From: Galeruca laticollis | Taxonomy: Eukaryota; Arthropoda; Insecta; Coleoptera; Chrysomelidae | Length of the DNA: 64,000 bases | NCBI GenBank assembly: GCA_963921935.1 | Contig: OY998177.1 | Location: 106,694,067-106,758,066 of the forward strand | Direction: 5' to 3' | Shown here: one piece after another, positions 31,205 through 42,539 of the stretch | Layout: each line of letters opens with the position of its first letter | How positions within the stretch are numbered: the stretch's first letter is position 1 | Notes under the pieces: model-generated | The model's input: only the letters and a program-made list of their open reading frames with translations | Databases searched by the model: none | What the model was told of the DNA's origin: nothing | Translations under genes and position numbers: made by a program

Positions 31205-33927
31205 CCTGGTAAGAGATAAAACTTTAAAGTTTATTGTGAGCTAATACAGTTACTGTGGGCACATTTTGAAAATACTTTCGATCCTACAGGGTATTCCAAA
31301 ACCACGTAGCAGCACAAACTTACATTTTTTTAAATGAAACGTACTATATTTTGTTCAATAATCGAAAGATTCCACCGAGAACGTTACAAGAATGTAGCAT
31401 TCTAATAATCATATGGGTGTTTTAAAAAGATATGGCCAATTATTGGCAAAAAAAGACCTCATGTTTAACACTCTGCAAAACAGTAAATCAAAATAAATTA
31501 ACAGGTCTTTGTATTCAATTATCATTCACATATCATTGGCTGTGCTCAGTATTAATTACTTTTTTATCTGTGGCTTCTTTAATACAGGGTGACACAAAAC
31601 GCAAATCAAGCAAAATCTCATAATTTTTAAATGAATCACCCTATAAGTCTTTTTACAATTTGTTAGTACAATTGATAATATTTCAAACGATGTAGTACAT
31701 TTAGGGTATAAGTTAATGGAAAACCGTAAATATTTTATGATTATGGTCAAAAACAAATATTTTACGTACACAAATTAAATGGTATTAAATTTTTACACGC
31801 AACGTCTTGTAAATTTTAATATTTCTAAGGCATAAATTTTAATCGTAATTTTGGATGCATCTACAATATCTAATCAATGATATAAAATGTTTGTTAATAC
31901 TGTAGTAACCTGGAATTACCAAATTTTTTATATTTATGCATGTTTCACTTTCAAGAATTGTTATTATAGGCTTGTTTGAGAAAGAGCGAAACATAATCAA
32001 GCCATATTTTTGATTATATCAAGTGGGCTACTGTCAAAATAGTATTTACTAATAAATGTCAAAGAAATATTGCTGTATTCTTCGTTTGTGCTGTTAGGTT
32101 TAAATAATAAATAACTATAATGAATTTTCCGCAGGAAGACATGATCAATATTATTTACGTGTTAGGAGAATGTTCAAAAAATTGTTTACTCGCTTCAAGA
32201 ATATATCGTGAAAGATATCCCAACCGAAGACATCCAAACGAAAGAGCTTTCTTAAGACTTAAGGAAAGATTCCACACATCAGGTAATGTTTCCTATCAAC
32301 GTCATGCTCTTCCAAAACGTGTTTTCAATGAGGATAACGAATTTTTAGTAGTCACAAATTTGGTTGAGAATCCTACTACAGGTACTAGAAAGCTTAGTAC
32401 TAAATTAAACATTAGTAGACGAAAAATAGGAAGAATAATAAAAAATAATAAATTCCACCCGTACAAGATACAGATGCACCAAGAAATTTGAGAGAGAGAT
32501 TTTCCAATAAGTATAAATATTTGCGAGTGGTTCAGTGGATTAATTATTGGATATCCAGATTTTTAAAAAATGGTTTATTTAGTGACGAGGCCACGCTTCA
32601 CAGAAATGGTTTCGTCAACCGATGATTTGAACACAAGAGTTAACTTGTGGTTCCAACATCTGTACATTACGTTCGTTGTGTACGTCGGTGGTTGAACAGA
32701 CATTTTACCGAGAGTGGTGGACCAATTTCGTGGCCTCCTCGATCTCCAGATCTCACAAAGATGGATTTCTTTTTATAGGAATACATCAAGCAACTTGTGT
32801 ATCAAACAGACCCTACTACCAGAGAAGACATGAAAGAAAGGATTCGTAACGCATTTTCCACAATAACTTCAGCTATGTTAGAAAGAGTAAGATCCTCGTT
32901 TTTGAAAAGAATTGAGAAGTGTATGGGAGTAAATGGTCGCCATTTTGAACAATTAGCATAAACTATACTTTTTATAAAAAGTCAATGTTTATTTATGTAA
33001 ATGTAAGTGTTTTTATAATGTTGGTTTCCATTATTGTTAGTTTTTTAAAAATAGAAAAAGTGGGAAAACAAAATACAAGCTTGCATTTTACATAACAAAG
33101 ATATACTGTTTGTGATGACTTAATTATTTCGTAAAGACTGCACACTGCTTTTATAGTTATTAGTACTATAATGACATTAGTCTACTTACAGTTAACAAAA
33201 ATATTGCTTCCAACATAATTGCGATTAAGTCTTTCCTTCCTCTAATGGCAAGAGTAAAAGTAAAAGATATTTAAGATGCATCCAAAATTACGATTAAAAT
33301 TAATGCCTTAGAAATGTTAAAATTTACAAGACGTTGCGTGTAAAAATGTAACACCATTTAATTTGTGTACATAAAATACTTGTTGTTGACCATTATCATA
33401 AAATATTTACGGTTTTCCATTAACTTATACCCTAAATGTACTACATCGTTTGAAAGATTATTAATTGTACTAACAAATTGTAAAAATACTTATAGGGTGA
33501 TTCATTTGAAAATTTTGAGATATTGCATGATTTGCGTTTAGTTTCACCCTGTATTAAAGAAGCCACAGATAAAAAAGTAATTAATACTGAGCACAGCCAA
33601 TGATATGTGAATGATAATTGAATACAAAGACCTGTTAATTTATTTTGATTTACTGTTTTGCAGAGTGTTAAAGAGGAGGTCTTTTTTGCCAACAATTGGC
33701 CATATCTTTTTAAAACACCCATATAAATATTAAAATGCTATATTTTTTAACGCTCTCGATGAGATCTTTTCGATTCTCGACCATAATATAGTACGTTTCA
33801 TTTAAAAAAATGTAAGTTTATGCTGCTACGTGGTTTTGAAGTACCCTGTAGAATCGAAAGTATTTTCAAAATGTGCCCTCAGTAACTATAATAGCTCACA
33901 GAAAACTTTAAAGTTTTATTTCTTACC
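31205..33927 (+). mobile_element. Mariner-like element 1 with about 0.66-kb inverted arms
   Basis: Left arm about 31205-31868, right arm about 33272-33927, inverted and highly similar. The mariner-type terminus CAGGGTATTCCAAAACCACG lies inside the arms at about 31289 and its inverse ends at about 33848, so the inverted repeat extends roughly 80 bp past it on each side. One transposase remnant lies between. Confidence 0.8.
32120..32961 (+). pseudogene. Mariner-like transposase with DUF4817-type N-terminus, internally deleted
   Basis: MNFPQEDMINIIYVLGECS and ASRIYRERYPNRRHPNERAF form the N-terminal helix-turn-helix module often named DUF4817, then a second HTH (GTRKLSTKLNISRRKIGRI). A frameshift follows near 32485. 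FSDEATLHRNG holds the first catalytic Asp. The HDGA-type second Asp block is missing, and SWPPRSPDL gives the third. A TAG interrupts the FFL-stop-EYIK segment. The C-terminus GRHFEQLA ends at 32961. The catalytic centre is incomplete, so it is inactive. Confidence 0.8.
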
Positions 33928-33964
33928 ACAACGATGTAATCCTCCTATGTCAGAAGATTGCCCC

Positions 33965-34039
33965 GCTCGCCATTTTTTAACTCCGTTAACAGAACGTTAC
34001 AGGACCGTACTTAGTATCTGCTTCGGAGTGCGAGTTCAT

Positions 34040-34048
<9 letters not shown>
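33965..34048 (-). repeat. Inverted copy of the gypsy LTR start
   Basis: The reverse complement matches the first about 81 bases of the copy-2 5' LTR (36498-36578), including CCGAAGCAGATACTAAGTAC and ending at ATGGCGAGCG. The two pieces flank mariner 2 and its (TA)n tracts in opposite orientation. Confidence 0.8.

Positions 34049-34096
<48 letters not shown>
34049..34096. repeat. (TA)n tract
   Basis: About 22 TA units abut the left end of mariner 2. A matching tract (36463-36497) lies at its right end, fitting insertion into TA. Confidence 0.9.
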
Positions 34097-34099
<3 letters not shown>

Positions 34100-36459
34100 G
34101 GTGTCCCGGGACTAATGGGAAAAAAGTCAGGAGCGTATAATATGAGCCAAAATAATGTTAGTATTTCATATAAACTTTTTCTATGCAGGCTATAGTGTAC
34201 ATGTATGCATATTTTGGAAAGGTAAATAGATTTACAGTTGTGCCTTGAAGCCAGGGACGGACTACCCGCAATGGTTAGTGATCCAAAAATTTTGCAGGGA
34301 TGGCATACCCTGTATTAAATTATCGAAATTGACTTCCCCACACATTAAGCTAACGAAAAGGTACTTTTGTTGGAACTCGATAAAATGAGCCGTTTGGCTA
34401 GTATTTATAGTTTTATTAATGCACTACGTACCAATTTACCTAACTAACTTAATAATACGATGTCCAAGATTTACACCTACAGTACTACAACAAAATAATT
34501 TAACGATAGCAGAAGATGAAAAACATTAACGACTTATTAATTCGGAAGTTAGTAGGAACTTTTTAAAAGTGTTTTTACCGTTTATGAACTAACCATAGGA
34601 TAATTTGTTCAAACGTTGTGTAGAATAGTTCGTAGTCAATAATTCATAAGTCCTTAACTCAACAGTTACTATGGCAGAATTCACTTTTATTGAGTGCGCA
34701 GAATTGCATTTAATGTATGGACTGGCTTCTCGAAACTGTGTAGAAGCTAGAAGGCTTTATGCAGAGCATTTTGCAAACAGAGCATTGCCAGACAGACGAA
34801 TGTTTGAGCGTATTGATCTCAGGTTACGAGAAACAGGTATGAATAAGTAAATGTAATTTTCCATGTATACAAAACAAAATTTAGTGCCAAAAACGGTGGA
34901 GAAGGTCCAGTACGAAGCGTACGTACTGTGGCAGTTGAACAGGACTTGTTAAATGCAGTTGATAATGAACCATCATCGAGTTTACGAAAATTATCGAGAG
35001 AACATAACGTCTCGAAATCAGTTGTTCATCGCGTCTTAAAAGAACAGCTTTTATATCCTTTTCACATGAAAAAAGTACACAGTCGCTAATTATCCTGCAC
35101 GAATTGAGTATAGCCAATGGTTTCTGCGACAACAACAAGCAGACAATACATTTATTAGTAACGTTCTTTTTACGGACGAATCTGGTTTCACCAGAGATGA
35201 ATTCATTAATTCTCACAATATGCATTTATGGGATGATGTGAATCCACATGGCATTATCCAAACTAGGGACCAGCATAGATTCATGGTTAATGTTTGGGCA
35301 ATCATTTGATAGGACCGTACTTTATTGACGGTACTTTGACCGGTAAGAAATATTTGGAGTTTTTGCAAAATAAGTTATGGAACCTGTTTGATGATGTGCC
35401 TCTACAAACTCGTAGGAATTTATGGTTCATGCATGATGGGGCCACTCCTCATTTCAGTTTAGATTCACGCCGGCATTTACATACAAGGTTTCCTAATAGA
35501 TGGATTGGTCGTGGAGGCCCTTTTCAATGGCCACCGCGATCAGGAGACGTTAATCCTATACATTTCTTTCTCTGGGGTTATCTCAAAAGTAAGGTATACG
35601 CAACACCTGTGCAAACAAGGCAAGATTTAATAGACAGAATTATGTTACACTGCAATGTTATTAGAAATAATATGGGATTGCTCTTTCAAGTGCAAAGAAA
35701 CAACCTTCGTAGACTTAGAATGTGCGTGGAAGTGGGAGGAGCTGATATTGAACACTTATTACAATAACGTTAGTTTTTGTTGTTGTTTAGGAATTAGTTT
35801 TTGTCAAATGTTTTTGAACTTGTCTTTTTAGAGGTTTCCTTAATGGCTTAATAATGTTGTGTTCGTAATTTTGATTAAACGCAACTAATTACGTTGTTTC
35901 CGTTCCTATTTGATTCCCATTAAATGAGTTCTTAATGTTTCTATCATATGCTATCATCAAATTATTTTTTAGTAGTACTGAAGGCAAATCTTGGACATCG
36001 TATTAATAAGTTAGCTAGGTAAATTGGTAGTTAGTGCATTAATAAAACTGTAAATATTAGCCAAACGGCTTATTTTATCGAATTCCAACAAGAGTACCTT
36101 TTCGTTAGCGTAATGTGTGAGGAAGTCAATTTCGATATATACATACAGGGTGTGCCATCCCTGCAAAAGTTTTGGATCACTAGCCATTGCGGGTAGTCCG
36201 TCCCTGGCTTCAAGACACAACTGTAAATCTGTTTACCTTTCCAAAATAAACGTACACGTACATTATAGCCTTGCCGTAAATTTTATAAAGATCAAATAAC
36301 TAGTACAAAAAATAAAAATTAAAACCCAATTCAAAATTAAAACTTTGGGGGCCTATAACTCGAAAACGAGGGCCTGCATAGAAAAAGTTTATATGAAGTA
36401 ACATTATTTTGGCTCAGATTATACGCTCCTGACTTTTTTCCCATTAGTCCCGGGACACC

Positions 36460-36462
<3 letters not shown>
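34097..36462 (+). mobile_element. Mariner-like element 2 (2366 bp)
   Basis: Termini CAGGGTGTCCCGGGACTAAT and the inverse, flanked by TA. Terminal repeats run about 380-480 bp; the right one holds about 110 extra bases after CTATGCAGGC that the left lacks. Encloses one transposase gene. Confidence 0.9.
34671..35767 (+). pseudogene. Mariner-like transposase, two exons
   Basis: Starts MAEFTFIECAELHLMYGLAS (DUF4817-type module). A 48-bp intron (34837-34884, donor GTATGA, acceptor TTTAG) follows RLRETG. Exon 2 has a second HTH (SLRKLSREHNVSKSVVHRVL), then a frame-broken first catalytic region (TDESGFTRDE at about 35174), then an open frame 35294-35767 with FMHDGATPHFS and WPPRSGDVNPIHFFLWG. The last two Asp are 36 residues apart. 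Ends VGGADIEHLLQ. Stops between 35088 and 35290 disable it. The intron is at the same place in mariner 3. Confidence 0.83.
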
Positions 36463-36497
<35 letters not shown>

Positions 36498-36501
<4 letters not shown>

Positions 36502-36982
36502 ACGAATTCGCACACCGAAGCAGATACTAAGTACGGTCCTGTAACGTTCTGTTAACGGAGTTAAAAAATGGCGAGCGCGCCGAATTCTGAGAAGGTCTAT
36601 TGAGATTTATTGTGACCGGTTTTATAGACATGTTCTCGAAAGGTATTTTAAGGATTAAGCCGGAAATCGAGAAATAGCGCGAAAGGCATCTGTTTTATGT
36701 AAGCCGCAGTCCGGAATGTTCTAGTAAAAAAAGGCTTTAATATAAATAAAGGACCGATCAGCGGAGGAGTTTAGTTTATAATTTGACATAGTGAGTTGAA
36801 CAGTAAATAAGTGAATATAAATTAAGTGATTATATAAATTAGTTTAAGTGAATGTACTGAGTATATATAAATTAAGTGTTAGTGATTAGTTTAGTGTTTA
36901 AATAAACTAAGTAAATGAACCTACCGTGTGTTTAAATTTATCCCACCCGTTTCCTGTTTAAATAAATAACAAAAACATTGCA
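36498..36982 (+). repeat. 5' LTR of gypsy copy 2
   Basis: 485 bp from TGTTACGAATTCG to AACATTGCA. TATA box in TTTAATATAAATAAAGG (about 36751) upstream of GACCGATCAGCGG, probably near the start of transcription. AATAAA-like signals lie in the last 90 bp. Confidence 0.87.
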
Positions 36983-36983
36983 T

Positions 36984-37001
36984 TGGTGTCAGAAGTGGGA
37001 T
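36984..37001 (+). promoter_or_regulatory. Primer-binding site, probably tRNA-Leu
   Basis: TGGTGTCAGAAGTGGGAT starts one base after the LTR. From memory, it is complementary to the 3' end of animal tRNA-Leu including CCA (18 of 18). Confidence 0.7.
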
Positions 37002-37021
37002 AAGTAAATTTCTACGTAAAA

Positions 37022-38215
37022 ATGGCAAAGAGACTATGCGATCTCAAAGTCACAGAATTAAGAGCAGAATTGGAAGAGCAGAATTGGAAGATCGTGAATT
37101 GGAAACATCCGGTAAGAAAAGTGAATTAGTAGAAAGACTTAAAGTGGCACTGGAAAATTACGGATTTGATCCAGAAACATTTTTATTTAAAGACGAGGCT
37201 TCCACCTTAATCTCATCCATTTCTGATATGAAGAACGACATCTCTGCTAACATGGACGAGAAGATTTCTGCTATGAAGACCGATATTTCTGCAGATATCT
37301 TATCATTGAAAAATGATATTGCTGCTGAAGTCGAGAATAAAATCACGTCTCTAAAATCGGATATTGAGAATAAGATGACTACGATGAACGAGAAAATAAA
37401 ATCAGACATGGAGAATAAGATGACAACGATGGAAAATCAGATAGATAAGAAAATCAAGGAGTAAGAGATGAAGATTGCCGATTTAAGAACACAAGAGACT
37501 TCAGCAGAAGAAAAGAAGATCAAGATCTGCAGCCAGAAACACAACCCAAGACAGATGATATTGGCAGTTTTACCCGAGTCAAGGCCCCAACGTTCGACGG
37601 AAAAATGTCGTGGACCAATTATTTGAAACAGTTTGAAGCCGCCGCTAGAGTGAATAATTGGTCCGATAATGAGAAAGCAGCGAACTTGACCATCACGCTT
37701 CGGGGAGATGCCTTAGACGTACTTCAGACGATACCACTTGAAGAATAGGATGACTTCGAGCAGCTTAAGAAGAGTTTGGACATGCGATATGGTCACGAAC
37801 ATCTAGAACATTTGTACCAATCCCAGCTGAAGAGCCGAAGGCAGAAACGTGATGAATCCCTTCGAGAATATGAAGTGGACATTGCCCGACTAGTTCGGTT
37901 TTCTTATCCGTCAGCACCAGAGAACATGATGGAATGTCTGGGCATCCAGGCCTTTATTGATGGCTTACGTGACCCCGATATGCAGAGGACGCTTCGCTTA
38001 GCCCATCCCAAAACCTTAGTTGACGCATTGACAGCTGCTCTTGAATATGAAGCAGCAACGAATGCTCCGGGTTACAACAAAGTTAGGACCATCCAAGAAG
38101 AAGGTGACGAAGACAGATTTGACCAGTTCGTCAGTTTAATGAAAAGTATGATGGACAAGAGGCCCAGGAAGATCAAATGCCGGAAGTGTGGCGAACTATA
38201 GCACGTACGCAGTCC
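37022..38215 (+). pseudogene. gag: gag: SAP domain, coiled coil, capsid, zinc knuckle
   Basis: Starts MAKRLCDLKVTELRAELE, a SAP-type motif (DNA-binding helix pair) completed in another frame by RELETSGKKSELVERLK. A 14-bp tandem duplication (37063-37076 and 37077-37090) causes that frameshift. Residues from about 37210 to 37460 are a long heptad-like coiled coil of repeated MK/MEN-type units. The capsid region follows after another frameshift (KAPTFDGKMSWTNYLKQFE, LRGDALDVLQTI), with a TAG at 37746-37748. The knuckle KCRKCGEL is cut by TAG at 38198. Gag assembles the particle and packages RNA. Confidence 0.85.
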
Positions 38216-39276
38216 GTCTAAGCGCCCCAAGACTCCTGTAACCCAAGAACTCCAGACACAGGGGAAATCAGACAGGGGTGAACATCCAGCTGATGTGAAT
38301 CACCGAAAAGCCAACTCCTTGCCTAGACGGCCATGCCCTGTAGACTATTCACAATGCAACAAGTTGAGATCTAAGGAAGTTGCAGTTTCAAGAATTACAG
38401 TAATCAATGAAGAATGGTCACCCACCAAGATCAGAGAAGACCAGGAGAATGATCCTTACCTAAAGATGATCCGGAAATGGAAAGAAGGAAATAGGCGACC
38501 TACATGGCAAGAAGTGTCAAGATTTTCACCGAAACTCAAGGCGTATTGGGATCAGTGGGACTCCCTTGTCCTAGAAGAAGGGCTGTTGAAAAGAGTCCTT
38601 GAAAACGATGATGGTTCTGAGATGAGGAGACAGCTAGTTATCCCGAGAACAAGAGTAGCTGAGGTACTGAAGAAGTTACACGACAGTCCATCGGGAGGTC
38701 ATCTAGGAGTGAAGAAAACCCTTCAGCGAGTCCGTGAAAGGTTTTATTGGATGAACAGCTCCGACGATGTGAAGGACTGGTGTAAGAAATGTACGACTTG
38801 TGCTACGAGTTATGGACCACATCGCAAGAGAAACAGTACAATGTTGGAAGCCCTTTCGAAAGGATTGCTTTAGATATCGCTGGGCCATTTCCAACGACAG
38901 AAAATGGTGGCAAATACATACTGGTTGTAATTGATTATTTCACAAAGTGGGTGGAAATTTACGCTGTCCCGAACCAAGAGGCCACAACTGTCGCAGATGT
39001 ATTGGTGAAAGAATTTATCAGCCGATATGGAGTGCCCTTGGAAGTCCACGGCGAACAGGGAAGAAATTTCGAAAGTCATCTATTCCAGGCGATTCGCGAG
39101 AAGCTGGGAATGAAGAAGATCAGGACAACAGCATCACATCCACAGTCAGATGGAATGGTCGAGAGAATGAACAAGACTATTGGAAAATACCTGTCCAAAG
39201 TAGTATCCAGCCATCAGAGAGATTGGGACCCTATTCGCATTGGCTTATCGATCTGCCGTCAATGAGTCCACGGGTG
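38216..39276 (+). pseudogene. pol: RNase H tail fused to integrase, copy 2
   Basis: NHRKANSLPRRPCP and the C-x-x-C remnant mark the end of RNase H; then the HHCC zinc domain (LHDSPSGGHLGVKKTL, CKKCTTC). A 13-bp deletion after CGCAAGAGAAA (about 38831) shifts the frame. The catalytic core follows: ALDIAGPF, VHGEQGRNFE (second Asp replaced by Glu) and DGMVERMNKT with the Glu. It stops in the NESTGE region, where the deletion to the 3' LTR begins. Same gag/RNase H junction as copy 1. Confidence 0.83.
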
Positions 39277-39584
39277 AAATATCGCGAAAGGCATTTGTTT
39301 TGTGTAAGCCGCAGTCCGGAATGTTCTAGTAAAAAAAGGCTTTAATATAAATAAAGGACCGATCAGCGGAGGAGTTTAGTTTATTATTTGACATGGTGAG
39401 TTAAACAGTAAATAAGTGAATATAAATTAAGTGATTATATAAATTAGTTTAAGTGAATGTACTGAGTATATATAAATTGAGTGTTAGTGATTAGTTTAGT
39501 GTTTAAATAAATTAAGTAAGTGAACCAACCGTGTGTTTAAAATTTATCCCACCCGTTTCTTGTTTAAATAAATAACAAAAATAT

Positions 39585-39588
<4 letters not shown>
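39277..39588 (+). repeat. Truncated 3' LTR of gypsy copy 2
   Basis: Begins at ATCGCGAAAGGCAT, matching the 5' LTR from about 36675, and runs to AATATTACT before a TA tract. The junction shows short homology (GAAAT), consistent with end joining or template switching. Confidence 0.85.
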
Positions 39589-39626
<38 letters not shown>

Positions 39627-39689
39627 CATCAATTTTTCTTGACCATCCTGTATATATATTTATATGGAAATTTCCTGGATTAAGGTCAT

Positions 39690-41445
39690 TAAACAAACTC
39701 TGGACGTTTCTTTTAATACATTATTTTTTTTATTACGTACGTTTCGACATAATCCTGTCATTATCAAAACATCTACAACATAATTAAAATGCATCTTTAC
39801 AGAAACTACACTATAATTAAAAACAGTAACAATTCTTACTCGTAAAATATTCAAATTTGTTTAATTTACAACGAAATAAATTACCTGTTTGTTGGGATAT
39901 CACATAGTTAAAAGATCTTAAACAAATTCAAAATTGCTTTTCAAAAAATATAAGTTTCCATGTCAAAAACTATCCTTCCCTTATCACAGCTTAATTAATT
40001 TTAAAATAGTATATGCGAAACATGCATTATTGGTTTTTAACCCATACCAACTGCACCTTGAATTTTTATTTGATAGTACAAGCGTCATAAATAATACTTA
40101 GGTTTTTTATATCATTTCTGGAATTGATGCTGTTGGGATTTTGTTTAATATCAATAATTTCTAAAACAGTTATAACTTTATCGTTTCTTCCGTTGCGAGA
40201 ATTTTAGTTTGGTCATAGTTAAAAGAGTGTCCTGTTAGTTGTCTATGATGTGAGAGTGCTGTTACATCCGTTTTGGAGTATTTGTGAGCTTGTAGTCTTT
40301 TTTGCAGATATTGTTTAGTCTGACCAATGTATATACTGGGGCAGTCTTGGCAAGGTCAAATGCGTCATTATGTTATAAAAAGAGTGTAATAAATAATCTT
40401 ACTGATAGAGCTATTAAACTCGCACATCCTAAATTTTGAGAAGCTAATTAAAAAAAAATTAAAACCATTCTAGCAGAAAACAACTACCCACTACAATTCA
40501 CTAACAAAATTATCAACAAACGAATTCATTCCATATATAACAACTCCCAAACCAATAAAAAATCCAATACTTATATTTCGCTTCCCTACGTAAATGGTCT
40601 GTCTTTCCCACAAACTGAATAACACCAACAAGATATTATTCTCAAAAATGAAACCAATCATAAATAAAAACAAACAAACACATACAGTGTATCAAATTCT
40701 TTGCCAAGACTGCCCCAGTACATACATTGGTCAGACTAAACAATATCTGCAAAAAAGACTACAAGCTCACAAATACTCCGAGACAGATGTAACAGCACTC
40801 TCACATCATAGACAACAAACAGGACACAACTATGACCAAACTAAAATTCTCGCAAAGGACAAAAACGATAAGGTTAGAACTGTTTTATAAATTATTCATA
40901 TTAAACAAAATTTCAACAGCAATAATTCCAGAAATGATATAAAAAACCTAAGTATCATTCATGACGGCATATTAAAAAAATAATAACACAGATAAGTATT
41001 TGAGTACCACCTCTGAAACTTTTTGTACCTTACTATTGAATATATACTAAAAATTGTTAAATTTCGCTTGTACTATCAAATAAAAATTCAAAGTGCAGTT
41101 GGCATGGGTTAAAAACCAATAATGTATGTTTTGCAAATACTGTTTTAAAACTAATTAAGCTGTGATAAGGAAAGGATAGTTTTTGACACTTATATTTTTT
41201 GAAAAGCAATTTTAAATTTGTTCAAGATCTTTTAACCAAGTGATGTCCCAACAAACAGGTAATTCATTTCATTGTAAATTAAACAAATTTGAATATGTTA
41301 CGAATACTGTTTTTACTTTTTAATTATAGTGTAGTTTCTGCTGTAAAGATGTATTTTAATTGTATTGTAGATGATTTGATAATGAGAGGATTATGTCGAA
41401 GCGCACGTAATCAATAAAAAAATGTAATAAAAGAAACGTCCAAGT
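39690..41445 (+). mobile_element. Penelope-like element with inverted arms
   Basis: Right arm (about 40720-41445, +) and left arm (about 39690-40355) are inverted copies: GGACGTTTCTTTTA at 39704 and its inverse near 41430; AGACTAAACAATATCTGCAA at about 40733 and its inverse near 40303. The spacer holds the upstream coding part. Inverted 5'-truncated arms are characteristic of Penelope insertions. Hammerhead-like cores lie in both arms. Confidence 0.82.
40370..40960 (+). pseudogene. Penelope RT C-terminus and GIY-YIG endonuclease
   Basis: Frame-shifted reading: AHPKF, then FTNKIINKRIHSIYN and YISLPYVNGLS (end of RT), a linker ILFSKMKPIINKNK, then HTVYQILCQDCPSTYIGQTK, which is the GIY-YIG nuclease core with the Penelope CxxC insertion, and RLQAHK, LSHHRQQTGH. 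The nuclease nicks target DNA to start reverse transcription. Ends at 40890 in the main frame; the next residues (SRNDIKNLSIIHDG) are in a shifted frame. The RT catalytic part is absent. Confidence 0.85.
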
Positions 41446-42539
41446 CTTTGTAAACGTCAAACACAGTGGAGCGTGTTTATAATCAGTGCGGCTTCTTTAT
41501 GTAAATTTGGCATATGTCAAATATTGAAATGCTTCTAGAATATATACTATTGCATTTTTTAATATTATAGTTACCTGAATTTATTAGTTTTAGCTTAAAT
41601 GAGCATAACAAATGAATTATCAGTAATCTTTATAAAATACTATTAAGAGGAAGCATTATTGTTTTCCGCATTTTTAATAATTCGGGCTGCAAAGGGTTAA
41701 ATGAGTTAAACTTTTTACAAACGCCACTAAATTAGACAGACTTATTACTGTTGATATGTTTTGAAGAGACTATAACTTATAAAAAATGTTAAATTTGTAT
41801 TTCTATCCACCGAGAAGATTATCATCATTAAAAAATCAATTCAGATGTTCCGCTGAATATGTTGATATGTTTGTTTACTCTTGATGCCGCAGTTATGTAT
41901 ACAACAGTTTGATTTCCAAACCGCGAAACATTTTTAATTGAAATAAATCAGCCAGACGATACACACCTCGTATACCTAAATGAAGATTTCCAGATGTACG
42001 GCCTGTGCTAATATCTTCTCAATTCTCAAATTTTACTAATGTGGTAATTGAAGTTTGTTTGACAAGTCGTGTTTATCTACTTTACTAAAAAATGTATTTT
42101 TAGAAAATTAAATAAACTTTACGGATGACCTCCAGCAAATATTTATATTTTTAAGGGAAATTTATGTAGTCTTTGCACATATACAATAATTTTTCTCGGA
42201 ATTTTGATATTTTTAGTAGGTCCGTTATAATCTATTTCAATAATAAATACGTTACGGAAAATTAGGTGATGGGTATTGATTAAATAATGAACCGATACAG
42301 TTTCTTTTTATAATAAATAAAAAAGTGTTACAAAGAAACAAATGAGTGGAATCAAGTTGTATTCATGACGCAAAGTATCGTTTCAGTGTGTTTTTAAGGG
42401 ATAAAAAGGTAAGAGGAGAAGAAAAATGTTTCCTGGAGAGACATACAGAAAGAGACCTTAGTGTTTGTTTGTACAGAATGTATAGAATGGTGTACGTCGT
42501 ATGGACGCTACAAAAAAATGAATATATATCATTTGAAAC
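41446..42539. other. Non-coding, nothing recognised
   Basis: AT-rich. ORFs on both strands around 42346-42704 overlap one another and show no family signature. Confidence 0.4.

Larger units (their letters stand above)
36498..39588 (+). mobile_element. Ty3/gypsy element copy 2, internally deleted
   Basis: 5' LTR, primer-binding site, SAP/coiled-coil gag, zinc knuckle, RNase H tail, most of integrase, then a direct jump from the integrase (NESTGE) into the middle of the 3' LTR at about 39277. Protease, RT, integrase C-terminus, macrodomain, CCCH finger, polypurine tract and the 5' part of the 3' LTR are absent. Confidence 0.9.
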
